A DNA stretch of 19,694 nucleotides from Pseudomonadota bacterium (GTDB lineage Bacteria; Pseudomonadota; Gammaproteobacteria; Steroidobacterales; Woeseiaceae), in NCBI GenBank assembly GCA_022360335.1, contig JAKSCZ010000441.1, positions 1 to 19,694 of the forward strand, written 5' to 3'. The position numbers were made by a program, and so were the translations under genes. Below the pieces are notes generated by a model. It had not been told where the DNA came from. It ran no database searches and was given only the letters and a program-made list of their open reading frames with translations. Positions 6,798 through 14,847 of this stretch are shown here, in pieces (the first letter of the stretch is position 1; each line of letters begins with the position of its first letter).

Positions 6798-7667
6798 ATG
6801 GATTTTACGCTCTACTGGTTCATGTTCCCGGTGTCGATCGCCGTCGCCACCTGCGCAATGCTCAGCGGCATCGGCGGGGCGGCGCTGTTTACGCCGATTT
6901 TCATTCTCCTGTTTCCGCTGCTCGGACCCGAGTACGTTCTGCACTCGACGATCGCCGCGATCACGGCCGCACTCATCACACAGACCTTCGGTTTCCTCTC
7001 GGGCTTCGTAGGCTATTACCGCCGCAAGCTGATCGACTACGCGCTCGCCTGGCGCATCCTGCGCGTCGCCGTGCCCGTTGCGGTTCTCGGCGCGCTGACG
7101 GCCAACCTGGTGCACGACGCCATCCTGATTGCGAGCTATGCGTCGCTCGTCGCCGTGCTCGCATTCGTCATGTGGTTCAACAGGCCGCCCGGCGGCGAAG
7201 AGATGGTCGGCCTCGAAGCGCCCGCAAAGACGATCGTCGATTCGCGCGGCCACGCCTATCGTTACGCGATCCCGGACCTCGGTGCGAGGGGCTATGCGCT
7301 GACCGGGCTCGGGGCGTTCCTGACGGGCATGGTTTCGGTCGGTATCGGAGAAGTCACGATCTCGAAACTGTCGCGCAAGGGCCTGCCGATCGCGGTGGCG
7401 GCGGCTACGTCGGTGCTCGTCGTCATCGTCACGGTCGTCTTCGCGTCCACGACGCTCGCGGCGCAGTTGATTCGCAACGGCGGCTGGACGGCCGTGCCGT
7501 GGGACATGCTCGTCTACGACATCCCCGGTGTGCTCATCGGCGGCCAGATCGGGCCGAGGCTTCAGGGGAAGGTCGCACCGCATACGATGCGCCGGGCGAT
7601 CGCAATCCTGTTCATCGTCCTCGCCGTCGCCATGCTGACGGTCGCGCGCAGGAAACTCGAGGGCTGA
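6798..7667 (+). CDS. TauE/SafE-family inner-membrane transporter (putative sulfite/anion exporter)
   Basis: This 289-residue integral membrane protein has about eight hydrophobic segments. The first carries the family-like glycine-rich turn MLSGIGGAALFTPIF (about residues 20-34); the second half repeats the pattern with FLTGMVSVGIGEVTISKL. Between them is a hydrophilic loop around residues 134-165. Members export or import small anions such as sulfite, sulfoacetate or related organosulfur compounds, but many are uncharacterised, so the substrate is unproven. The ATG at 6798 is chosen because it begins directly before the first membrane segment; no strong ribosome site is visible. It is convergent with hexR, with only 22 bases between them. 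The nearby sulfate-activation enzyme makes a sulfur link conceivable, but it is not in the same operon. Confidence 0.85.
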   Translation: MDFTLYWFMFPVSIAVATCAMLSGIGGAALFTPIFILLFPLLGPEYVLHSTIAAITAALITQTFGFLSGFVGYYRRKLIDYALAWRILRVAVPVAVLGALTANLVHDAILIASYASLVAVLAFVMWFNRPPGGEEMVGLEAPAKTIVDSRGHAYRYAIPDLGARGYALTGLGAFLTGMVSVGIGEVTISKLSRKGLPIAVAAATSVLVVIVTVVFASTTLAAQLIRNGGWTAVPWDMLVYDIPGVLIGGQIGPRLQGKVAPHTMRRAIAILFIVLAVAMLTVARRKLEG

Positions 7668-7689
7668 TCCCGGCGCGATCGTCAATCGC

Positions 7690-8508
7690 TCACAGCAGAG
7701 CGTCCTTGCTGCGCCTCAGGTTTCGCGCGGCCGAATCGCCGAGCGCCAGCGCCGTCGCGACGTGCAGCGCATCGATGACGGCGAGGTGGACGAGGCGCGA
7801 GCTGCGCGGCGTGTAGATATTGGTGTCCTCCCGGTCGTCGCAGGCGAACGTCACGCTGGCCGTAGCGGCGAGTTCGGAGGCCGGATCCGTTATCGCCACG
7901 ACGAACGCGCCGTTGTCGTAGGCCGTCTGCACAGCGTCGCGGAGGTTCGCCGTCGCGCCCGTCTTCGAGATCAGGATCATGACGTCGCGCCGGTCGGCGA
8001 TGGCCGCGAACTGCCGGATACTCGGCGGTTCGATCAGGGCGCTGCACGGCGTACCCAGTCTGAAGAACTTGTGGCAGGCATCGCTCGCGACATGGCCCGA
8101 CGCGCCGAGACCCGCGAACACGAACTGGCGAGCCTCGGCCATGCGCCGGGCGACGAGGTCGAACGGCATCGTCGAGAGCTGGGATCGGAGGTCGATCAGC
8201 GACTTGATCGCGGCTTCGACGACCTTGACGGTCGCGTCCGACGTCGAATCGCCGGCACTGACGTCACGGTGCACGAGGCTGCCGGGCTGACTCAGGGCCT
8301 CGGTCAGCCGCAGCGTCAGCTCGCGGAATCCACTCAAGCCCATGCGCCGGCAGAACCGGATGACCGACGGCTCACTGGTCGCGCAGGCCTTCGCCACCTC
8401 GGCGACGGTCGATTCCGCCGCCTGCCGCGGATGCGCCAGCACCCATTCCGCGACCTGGCTTTCGGCACGGCTCAGGCGCCCCAGGGATTGATTGATTTGA
8501 CCCAGCAT
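7690..8508 (-). CDS. hexR: RpiR-family transcriptional regulator, HexR-like
   Basis: This 272-residue protein has the RpiR layout. Residues 1-77 form the helix-turn-helix domain, starting INQSLGRLSRAESQVAEWVL and including ACATSEPSVIRFCRRMGLSG. A sugar-isomerase (SIS) phosphosugar-binding domain follows at about 125-255, with FAGLGASGHVASDACHKFFRLG and ILISKTGATANLRDAV. These segments and the C-terminus align well, from memory, with HexR of enterics and pseudomonads. HexR represses central carbohydrate genes and in studied species is relieved by KDPG, the product of the edd enzyme encoded divergently here. The ATG at 8508 lies inside a TGTA-N7-TACA palindrome and no Shine-Dalgarno is visible, so its mRNA may have a very short leader. 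Autoregulation is likely. Confidence 0.9.
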   Translation of the reverse strand: MLGQINQSLGRLSRAESQVAEWVLAHPRQAAESTVAEVAKACATSEPSVIRFCRRMGLSGFRELTLRLTEALSQPGSLVHRDVSAGDSTSDATVKVVEAAIKSLIDLRSQLSTMPFDLVARRMAEARQFVFAGLGASGHVASDACHKFFRLGTPCSALIEPPSIRQFAAIADRRDVMILISKTGATANLRDAVQTAYDNGAFVVAITDPASELAATASVTFACDDREDTNIYTPRSSRLVHLAVIDALHVATALALGDSAARNLRRSKDALL

Positions 8509-8522
8509 GTAGCAATACTACA
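8508..8522. promoter_or_regulatory. HexR-like operator TGTAG-N5-CTACA
   Basis: TGTAG (8508-8512) and CTACA (8518-8522) form a perfect inverted repeat with the TGTA-N7-TACA frame of HexR sites described in Shewanella and relatives. It overlaps the A of the hexR start codon. The right half-site is shared with the next palindrome. Confidence 0.6.
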
Positions 8523-8535
8523 GAATTTCTGTAGT
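8517..8535. promoter_or_regulatory. 19-bp perfect palindrome in the hexR-zwf intergenic region
   Basis: ACTACAGAA (8517-8525) and TTCTGTAGT (8527-8535) are exact reverse complements around a single T at 8526. The outer TGTAG at 8530-8534 gives a third half-site of the same type as the HexR-like operator beside it. Positioned 9-27 bases upstream of the hexR ATG and about 70 bases upstream of zwf, it could block both transcripts. Confidence 0.65.
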
Positions 8536-8552
8536 TATGGTAGGCATTTTTC

Positions 8553-8573
8553 CGGGATTTGTAACAATTCCCG
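8553..8573. promoter_or_regulatory. 21-bp imperfect palindrome upstream of zwf
   Basis: CGGGA, TTGT, ACAA and TCCCG are arranged symmetrically with single unpaired positions between the blocks, so 18 of 21 positions are self-complementary. It is centred at 8563, forty bases before the zwf ATG. It could be a second regulator site or a leader hairpin; there is no T-run, so a terminator is unlikely. Confidence 0.45.
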
Positions 8574-8602
8574 TAATAAAATTTCGCCTGTTCGGAGGTG
8601 TA

Positions 8603-10075
8603 ATGGCTCTATTCGTTCCAGTCGAGGCGTTCGATCTCGTGATCTTCGGCGGTACCGGCGACCTGGCGCTGCGCAAGCTGCTGCCCGCGCTGTATCACCG
8701 CGAAGGCGACGGCCAGGTGACCGGCAAAAGCCGGATCATCGCGGTCAGTCGCGGCGCGCTCAAACGCAAAGCCTATCTGGCGATGGTCGAGAAGGCGCTG
8801 CGCGAGAACCTGCCGGCAGGCGACTTCCGCGCGGAGCAATGGGCGGCACTGAGGCGGCGAATTCACTACGTGCAGTGCGACGCGCTGGCGCCCGGGAAGT
8901 GGGGCGCGCTCGTCGATCTGCTCGCCGGGGCGGAGGACCGCGTCCGCGTTGCGTACCTGTCGACGGCGCCCGGCCTGTTCGGGCCGATCGCGCAGGGACT
9001 GAAGCGCAACGGGCTCGTCACGCCCGCCAGTCGCATCGTCCTCGAGAAGCCGCTCGGCCGCGATTACGAGTCCGCGTGCGAGATCAACGATCAGGTCGGA
9101 CGGTGTTTCGCCGAGAACCGGATCTACCGGATCGACCACTATCTCGGCAAGGAGACGGTGCAGAACCTGCTGGCGCTGCGCTTTGCGAATTCCCTGTTCG
9201 AACCGCTGTGGCGGCGCGGTGTCGTCGATCACGTACAGATCACGGTCGCGGAAGACCTCGGTGTCGGAGGGCGGATCGAATTCTACGACCGCATCGGCGC
9301 ACTGCGCGACATGGTGCAGAATCACCTGATGCAGCTCGTCTGTCTCGTCGCCATGGAGGCGCCGTCGAGCCTGCATCACGACGCCGTTCGCGACGAGAAG
9401 ATCAAGGTGCTCCGTGCGCTGCGGCCGATCGGCGGCGACCGCATCCGGACCCATACGGTGCGCGCGCAATACACGGCGGGGGCGATCGACGGCGCGACCG
9501 TGAGCGGCTACATCGACGAACTCGGGGGCGCGAAGAGCCGGACCGAGACCTTCGTCGCGCTGAAGCTCGAGATCGATAACTGGCGCTGGTCGGGCGTGCC
9601 TTTCTACGTGCGCACCGGCAAGCGGCTGCCGGCCAAACACTCGGAGATCGTCGTCGCGTTCCGGGACGTGCCGCATTCGATTTTCCCGGCGCAGTCTTAC
9701 GAACTGCAATCCAATCGGCTCACGATCCGCCTGCAACCCGACGAGGGCGTCGAGCTGTCGGTCATGGCCAAGCGGCCGGGACCCGGCAGTTTCGAACTGC
9801 ATCCGGTCTCGCTCGACCTGAGTTTCGAGGAGACCTTCGGCATCCGTTACCCCGACGCCTACGAGCGACTGCTGATGGAGGTGCTGCGGGGCAATCCCGC
9901 GCTGTTCATGCGGCGCGACGAAGTTGAAGCGGCCTGGCACTGGATCGACGCGATCGTCGCAGGCTGGGAAGAACACAATCAGAAAGTCGAGTCCTACGTC
10001 GCCGGATCGTGGGGCCCGAGCGGCGCGTCGACCATGCTGGACCGCGACGGCCGCAACTGGCAACCGGAGAGTTAA
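8603..10075 (+). CDS. zwf: Glucose-6-phosphate 1-dehydrogenase
   Basis: The enzyme oxidises glucose-6-phosphate to 6-phosphogluconolactone with NAD(P)+, the first step of the Entner-Doudoroff and pentose phosphate routes, in the cytoplasm. The 490-residue length is normal. The N-terminal dinucleotide motif is GGTGDLA (residues 16-22), EKPLGRD follows, and the active-site signature RIDHYLGKE has its histidine at residue 179. The ATG at 8603 is preceded by GGAGGT at 8594-8599, a strong ribosome site at slightly short spacing; an upstream in-frame ATG at 8537 is rejected because it has no ribosome site and adds residues absent from the family. It heads an operon, with pgl beginning two bases after its stop. 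Confidence 0.96.
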   Translation: MALFVPVEAFDLVIFGGTGDLALRKLLPALYHREGDGQVTGKSRIIAVSRGALKRKAYLAMVEKALRENLPAGDFRAEQWAALRRRIHYVQCDALAPGKWGALVDLLAGAEDRVRVAYLSTAPGLFGPIAQGLKRNGLVTPASRIVLEKPLGRDYESACEINDQVGRCFAENRIYRIDHYLGKETVQNLLALRFANSLFEPLWRRGVVDHVQITVAEDLGVGGRIEFYDRIGALRDMVQNHLMQLVCLVAMEAPSSLHHDAVRDEKIKVLRALRPIGGDRIRTHTVRAQYTAGAIDGATVSGYIDELGGAKSRTETFVALKLEIDNWRWSGVPFYVRTGKRLPAKHSEIVVAFRDVPHSIFPAQSYELQSNRLTIRLQPDEGVELSVMAKRPGPGSFELHPVSLDLSFEETFGIRYPDAYERLLMEVLRGNPALFMRRDEVEAAWHWIDAIVAGWEEHNQKVESYVAGSWGPSGASTMLDRDGRNWQPES

Positions 10076-10077
10076 TC

Positions 10078-10761
10078 ATGGAACACTTTTTCGATAATCG
10101 TGAAGACGCATCGACGGCAGCGGCAGAGCGCATTGCCGGTGCCCTGTCCCACCGTCTGGCAACGCAAAAGGCCGCGTCGCTCGTCGTCAGCGGCGGCACC
10201 TCGCCCGTGCAGTGCTTCGAAGCGCTGGCGCATGCGGATATCGACTGGTCCCGGGTCGGCGTGCTCCCCAGCGACGACCGCTGGGTGCCGAGCGAGCACG
10301 AGGACAGCAACGAGAAGCTGGTGCGCAGCAACCTGCTCGTGAACGGCGCCTCGAGCGCGGAACTCCTGCCGTTCTATTCGAACGAGCTGTCGGTCGACGA
10401 ACGCGCGACGGCGCTCGACCGGGAAATCCGCTTCGTGCCTTTCCCGTTCGCCTGCGCTCTGCTCGGCATGGGCACGGACGGACATTTCGCGTCGCTGTTT
10501 CCCGACGCCGAAAACCTCGACGAGGGGCTGGACCTGGAATCGAACACGCTGTGCCTGCCGGTGCGGACCGAAGCGTCGCCGTATCCCCGCATCAGCCTGA
10601 CGCTGGCGGCGCTGTCCCGCAGCGACGAGATCGTGCTGCTGATCTTCGGGGCCGACAAACGCAAGGTCTACGAAAAGGCCCGGGGCGGCAACGCCCGCTA
10701 TCCGGTCACGCGGCTCCTGCGGCAAAAGCGTGCGCCCGTCGGCGTCTACTGGGCGCCGTGA
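10078..10761 (+). CDS. pgl: 6-phosphogluconolactonase (DevB type)
   Basis: This 227-residue enzyme hydrolyses 6-phosphogluconolactone to 6-phosphogluconate. It has the glucosamine-6-phosphate-isomerase-like fold: VVSGGTSP near residues 40-47 binds phosphate, SDDRWVP is near 69-75, and LGMGTDGHFASLFPDA carries the active-site GxDGHxASLFP signature. The ATG follows the zwf stop by two bases, with GGAGAG at 10066-10071 as ribosome site inside the end of zwf. Its stop overlaps the edd start. The position between zwf and edd is the usual one in gammaproteobacterial Entner-Doudoroff operons. Confidence 0.95.
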   Translation: MEHFFDNREDASTAAAERIAGALSHRLATQKAASLVVSGGTSPVQCFEALAHADIDWSRVGVLPSDDRWVPSEHEDSNEKLVRSNLLVNGASSAELLPFYSNELSVDERATALDREIRFVPFPFACALLGMGTDGHFASLFPDAENLDEGLDLESNTLCLPVRTEASPYPRISLTLAALSRSDEIVLLIFGADKRKVYEKARGGNARYPVTRLLRQKRAPVGVYWAP

Positions 10762-12569
10762 ACGTGCACCCGACGATCACGCGGGTCACCGAACGCATCG
10801 TCGAACGCAGCAGGTCCGACCGCTCGGCGTACCTGGCCCGTATTCACGATGCGGCGAACGCAGGACCGGCCCGTGCGAATTCGTCGTGCAGCAACCTTGC
10901 ACACGTAATGGCCGCCGCCTCGCCGATCGACAAACGGAAGATCGCGGCGGGCGAGGTGCCGAATCTCGGTATCGTCACCGCGTACAACGACATGCTGAGC
11001 GCGCATCAGCCGTTCGAGGATTACCCGGCGCGGATCAAACGCGCCGCGGCCGGGAACGGCGCCGTCGCGCAGGTGGCCGGGGGCGTACCCGCGATGTGCG
11101 ACGGCGTCACGCAGGGACAGGACGGTATGGACCTGTCGCTGTTCAGCCGCGACGTCATCGCACTGTCGACGGCGGTGGCGCTGTCTCACGACGTATTCGA
11201 CGCGGCGATCTTCCTCGGCATCTGCGACAAGATCGTGCCGGGCATGCTGATCGGCGCACTGTCCTTCGGGCACCTGCCGGTCGTCTTCGCGCCCGCCGGT
11301 CCGATGGTCTCGGGGCTCTCCAACAAGGAGAAAACGCGCGTACGCGAGGACTTCGCCGCCGGCCGCATCGACCGCAGCGAGCTGCTGGAGGCCGAATCCG
11401 CCGCGTACCACGCGGCCGGAACCTGCACGTTCTACGGCACGGCCAACAGCAACCAGATGCTCATGGAACTGCTGGGACTGCAATTGCCGGGCGGCTCGTT
11501 CGTGAATCCCGGCACGCCGCTCCGCGACATGCTGACGGACGAGGCCGTCTCCAGCGTGCTGCGCATCACGAGCCTCGGCGACCGGTATACGCCCGTCGGC
11601 GAAGTGATCGACGAGAAAGCCGTCGTCAATGCCGTCGCCGGCCTGCTCGCGACCGGCGGTTCGACGAATCACACGATTCACCTGATCGCGATTGCGAAAG
11701 CCGCCGGAATCACGATCGACTGGGACGATTTCGCGGAGCTGTCGACGGCGGTCCCCCTGCTCGCCCGCGTCTACCCGAACGGCGTCGCCGACGTGAATCA
11801 CTTCCACGCCGCCGGCGGCCTCGGCCTCGTCGTGCGCGAACTGCTCGATGCCGGCCTTGCGCATGACGACGTCAGGACGCTCGTCGGCGACGGACTCGGC
11901 CGCTACGCCGAAGAACCCTTCGACGAAGGCGGCAGGCTCGAGTGGCGCCCGGCGCCGGACGCCTCTCTCGACGATGAGATCATCGCCTCGGTTGCGGCGC
12001 CCTTCGACGAGGAAGGCGGCCTGCGCGTCGTCGCAGGCAATCTGGGCCGCGCCGTCGTCAAAACGTCGGCCGTCGCGCCGGCGTTTCGTTCGATCACGGC
12101 GCCGGCTCGCGTGTTCAGCTCGCAGGACGACTTCAGGCGCGCGTTCAACGACGGCGAACTCGAAACGGACTTCGTCGCCGTCCTGGCGAACCAGGGCCCG
12201 TCGGCGATCGGCATGCCCGAGTTGCACAAACTCACTCCCTATCTCGGCCTGTTGCAGAATCGCGGTTTCAAGGTCGCGCTGCTGACCGACGGCCGCATGT
12301 CGGGCGCATCGGGCAAGGTACTCGCCGCCATCCAGGCCGTGCCGGAAAGCGCGCACGGCGGGCTGATCGGCAAGGTACGGGACGGCGACGAGATCACGAT
12401 CGACGCCGTGAGCGGCGAGATGAGTGCGCGTGCTGAAGACGACATCGAGGCGCGCCCTCCCGGCGACGACGAGAGCGAGGCGCACGCCACGGGTATCGGT
12501 CGCGAGCTGTTCCGGGCGTTTCGCGAACGCGCATCGAGCGCCGAGGACGGCGCGAGTTTCTTCGCCTGA
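10758..12569 (+). CDS. edd: Phosphogluconate dehydratase (Entner-Doudoroff)
   Basis: The enzyme dehydrates 6-phosphogluconate to KDPG using an iron-sulfur cluster. The product is 603 residues, the length I recall for the E. coli enzyme, and is colinear with it. Family signatures include TAYNDMLSAHQP, GGVPAMCDGVTQGQDGM, CDKIVPG and GTCTFYGTANSNQM, which supply the conserved cysteines, followed by LLATGGSTNHT and LTDGRMSGASGK. The start is the GTG at 10758 that overlaps the pgl stop as GTGA, giving the N-terminus NVHPTITRVTERIVERS; a GTG two codons later is the alternative. No clear ribosome site is present, so translation is probably coupled to pgl. KDPG aldolase (eda) is not downstream. Confidence 0.95.
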   Translation: MNVHPTITRVTERIVERSRSDRSAYLARIHDAANAGPARANSSCSNLAHVMAAASPIDKRKIAAGEVPNLGIVTAYNDMLSAHQPFEDYPARIKRAAAGNGAVAQVAGGVPAMCDGVTQGQDGMDLSLFSRDVIALSTAVALSHDVFDAAIFLGICDKIVPGMLIGALSFGHLPVVFAPAGPMVSGLSNKEKTRVREDFAAGRIDRSELLEAESAAYHAAGTCTFYGTANSNQMLMELLGLQLPGGSFVNPGTPLRDMLTDEAVSSVLRITSLGDRYTPVGEVIDEKAVVNAVAGLLATGGSTNHTIHLIAIAKAAGITIDWDDFAELSTAVPLLARVYPNGVADVNHFHAAGGLGLVVRELLDAGLAHDDVRTLVGDGLGRYAEEPFDEGGRLEWRPAPDASLDDEIIASVAAPFDEEGGLRVVAGNLGRAVVKTSAVAPAFRSITAPARVFSSQDDFRRAFNDGELETDFVAVLANQGPSAIGMPELHKLTPYLGLLQNRGFKVALLTDGRMSGASGKVLAAIQAVPESAHGGLIGKVRDGDEITIDAVSGEMSARAEDDIEARPPGDDESEAHATGIGRELFRAFRERASSAEDGASFFA

Positions 12570-12606
12570 ATCGCGGCGCGAACCGGGCCGCCCGGCAAGC
12601 TTCGCG

Positions 12607-13590
12607 TCAGCGCTCCGCCGACGCCAAAGCCTGCTCCCAGCGCCACGCGTGCTCGACGATCGTTGCAAGATCCGCGTATTGCGGCCTCCAGCCGAGTTCG
12701 GCCTGCGCCAGCGTCGAGTCCGCGACGAGCGTACCCGGGTCGCCGGCACGCCGCTCCGCCTCGACGACGGCGATGTCCCGACCGGTCACGCCGGCCGCCG
12801 TGTCGATGACTTCGCGGACCGAGAAACCGCTGCCGTTGCCGAGGTTGTACGCGGCACTGCCGCCGCCGTCCCACAGGCTGCGCAAGGCCAGAAGGTGCGC
12901 ATCGCACAGGTCGTTTACGTGGATATAGTCGCGGACACAGGTGCCGTCCGGCGTGTCGTAGTCGGAGCCGAAGACCGAGATGCTCTCCCGGCGGCCCGAC
13001 GCCGCGCGAAGGACCAGCGGCACGAGGTGCGTTTCCGGGTCGTGGCACTCGCCGATGCCGCCGGCCGGATCGGCGCCCGCCGCATTGAAGTAGCGCAGGC
13101 ACGCCGACCTGAGGCCGTAAGCCGCGTCGTAGTCGCCGAGTATCTCCTCGACCATGAGCTTGCTGCGGCCGTACGGATTGATCGGCGCTTTCGGGTGCGA
13201 CTCGTCGATCCGGTCCCGGACGGGCTCGCCGAAGATCGCGGCCGTCGACGAAAAGACGAACTGCAAGACACCGTGGTCGCGCATCGCATCGAGCAGCACC
13301 TGCGTGTTGACGACGTTGTTCCTATAGTATTTGGCCGGGTCGACGACCGATTCGCCGACTTCGATGTGCGCGGCGAAGTGCATCACGCCGTCGAAGTTCC
13401 TTTCGCCGAACAGCGCATCGAGCAGTGCGCGATCGCCGAGGTTGCCCTCGACGAACTCACCGTGCGTCACGGCATCCCGCCGGCCCGACGACAGGTCGTC
13501 GAGCGTCGTAACCTCGATGCCGGCCTTTCCCAGGCACCGGACCATGTGAGAGCCGATGTATCCGGCGCCCCCGACAATCAGTACGTGCAT
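12607..13590 (-). CDS. galE: UDP-glucose 4-epimerase
   Basis: This 327-residue extended short-chain dehydrogenase interconverts UDP-glucose and UDP-galactose, supplying galactose for surface polysaccharide. The NAD motif GGAGYIGSH is at residues 7-15, followed by HFAAHIEVGESV, FSSTAAIFG and the catalytic YGRSK, all typical of GalE, with LRYFNAAGAD and the C-terminal RAGDP motif. The ATG at 13590 begins just before the nucleotide-binding strand; GGAGG at 13604-13608 is 13 bases upstream, rather far, but no better start exists. The upstream reading frame to 13719 is open by chance. It converges with edd, leaving 37 bases between the two coding ends. Confidence 0.93.
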   Translation of the reverse strand: MHVLIVGGAGYIGSHMVRCLGKAGIEVTTLDDLSSGRRDAVTHGEFVEGNLGDRALLDALFGERNFDGVMHFAAHIEVGESVVDPAKYYRNNVVNTQVLLDAMRDHGVLQFVFSSTAAIFGEPVRDRIDESHPKAPINPYGRSKLMVEEILGDYDAAYGLRSACLRYFNAAGADPAGGIGECHDPETHLVPLVLRAASGRRESISVFGSDYDTPDGTCVRDYIHVNDLCDAHLLALRSLWDGGGSAAYNLGNGSGFSVREVIDTAAGVTGRDIAVVEAERRAGDPGTLVADSTLAQAELGWRPQYADLATIVEHAWRWEQALASAER

Positions 13591-13637
13591 TGCGTTTGTA
13601 CAACCTCCGTAGCCGAAATATTCACGAGCAGGCTGGA

Positions 13638-13667
13638 AGAATATGACCTGACCGGCCGCGAGCGCAA
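13638..13667 (-). promoter_or_regulatory. Candidate galE promoter
   Basis: On the minus strand TTGCGC (13667-13662) is followed after 18 bases by TATTCT (13643-13638), about 48 bases before the galE ATG. Both boxes are only moderate matches. The rest of 13591-13740 shows nothing recognisable. Confidence 0.3.
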
Positions 13668-13740
13668 GGTATCGGGAGTCCCTGCCGGCGATCGCCCCTT
13701 GCGTCTCGAACGCCCACATGTGCGAGCCGGCACGGCCTCC

Positions 13741-14847
13741 TTACCCATCCCCCTGAACGGACCCCGATACGGGTCCGGCAGCATGACCTTGTGCACGTGG
13801 CGCGGCGCGCCTGCACCGCCCCGGGTCGGTCGGCATGGCGCAGGCGCGCCGCAATTCGCACTCGACCGCATACGGCGATTCCCCGCGCAGGCGTGCGAGC
13901 AACTCCAGCGCCGGTTCGGCAGACACCTGCAGGTAGGCATTGCCGGGATGCTGCGCGGATGCGATGGCGGCATTGCAGACCGACGTGCAGAGTCGCAGGC
14001 GCACCAGAGCGTCGATCGCGGAGACTTCGGCTGCGACGAGGCTGCGTTCGCCGTGGTATGCCGCGACGAGCTGCGTCAGCGTCGCGACGGGGTCCGGCTG
14101 CCCCATCAGCGCATAGGCCGACGCGATCGCGATCTCGTTCACGGTGTGCGTGAACATGAGGTCGCCGAAATCGATCAGCCCCGCGATCCTGGACGGCGCC
14201 CCGGCATCGTCCACGAGCAGGTTGTGGTCATTCGCGTCGTTGTGGATGACCGAACGCGGCAGTTCCCCGAGATGCGGCATGACGTGCCCGCGGTAATGTT
14301 CGAGCAAGCCGCCGACGAGCCGGCGCGGCGCGTCGTCGAGGACGTGCAGCGCGTTCCGGCAGACGACGTAGCCGTGTGCGAGGTCCCACTGACTCGACGC
14401 ACCGCTTGCGGGCGGCGGGAAATCGGCAAGCGTCGCATCGAGCTTGCCGAGCAGGGCGCCCAGGTCCGACCACAGGGCCGGGGTGTGACTTTCCGCCGGG
14501 GCATCCGCGTAGAAGGCTCCCGGCAGAAACGTCAGGACCCTGAACAGACAGGCCGTATCGTCCAGCGCGACGTGCGTGACGTCTTCGCCGGCTGCGTTCG
14601 CGACCGCGACCGGCACCGGCAGACCCGCCGCGGCCGCATGCGACATCGCCCGATTCTGCAGGGCGAGGTCTCGCCGCGATTCGCCGCCCTGCGTGAATTT
14701 CACGACGAAGCGATCGCCGCTGCCCGTCGTCAGCAGGAAATTCCGGTCGCGATACCCGGGCAACGCGTCGAGCCGTCCCGACAGGGCGTAGTGCTCGTTC
14801 AGGAGCGCGGCCGCGAACTCCGCCGACGATTCGTTGGCATCGTTCAT
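13741..14847 (-). CDS. APH-fold small-molecule phosphotransferase
   Basis: This 368-residue kinase belongs to the aminoglycoside phosphotransferase/choline kinase superfamily, probably the branch with hydroxylysine kinase and the kinase domains fused to class III aminotransferases. A nucleotide-binding lobe (about residues 25-100) includes GYRDRNFLL and FVVKFTQGG. The catalytic loop VIHNDANDHNLLV lies near residues 198-210, fitting HxDxxxxN, and the metal-binding GLIDFGDL is near 222-229. All key residues are present, so it should be active; the substrate is unknown. The ATG overlaps the stop of the FabR-like gene by one base (TGATG), implying coupled translation. The long open frame upstream of 14847 on the same strand is a shadow of that regulator gene. 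Confidence 0.85.
   Translation of the reverse strand: MNDANESSAEFAAALLNEHYALSGRLDALPGYRDRNFLLTTGSGDRFVVKFTQGGESRRDLALQNRAMSHAAAAGLPVPVAVANAAGEDVTHVALDDTACLFRVLTFLPGAFYADAPAESHTPALWSDLGALLGKLDATLADFPPPASGASSQWDLAHGYVVCRNALHVLDDAPRRLVGGLLEHYRGHVMPHLGELPRSVIHNDANDHNLLVDDAGAPSRIAGLIDFGDLMFTHTVNEIAIASAYALMGQPDPVATLTQLVAAYHGERSLVAAEVSAIDALVRLRLCTSVCNAAIASAQHPGNAYLQVSAEPALELLARLRGESPYAVECELRRACAMPTDPGRCRRAAPRAQGHAAGPVSGSVQGDG

Noticed and set aside
8603..12569. Reading zwf-pgl-edd as a sulfo-Entner-Doudoroff (sulfoquinovose) pathway, given the nearby sulfur genes
   Set aside because: The three proteins match the ordinary glucose-6-phosphate enzymes closely and sit with HexR; there is no sulfoquinovosidase or sulfolactaldehyde enzyme in the window.
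12583..12595. CCGGGC-C-GCCCGG palindrome between edd and galE, considered as a bidirectional terminator
   Set aside because: There is no T-run on either side, and a 13-bp GC palindrome is not surprising here.
10746..12749. 667-codon minus-strand open frame across edd
   Set aside because: Shadow of edd; composition is Arg/Ala/Asp-rich and no motif is recognised.
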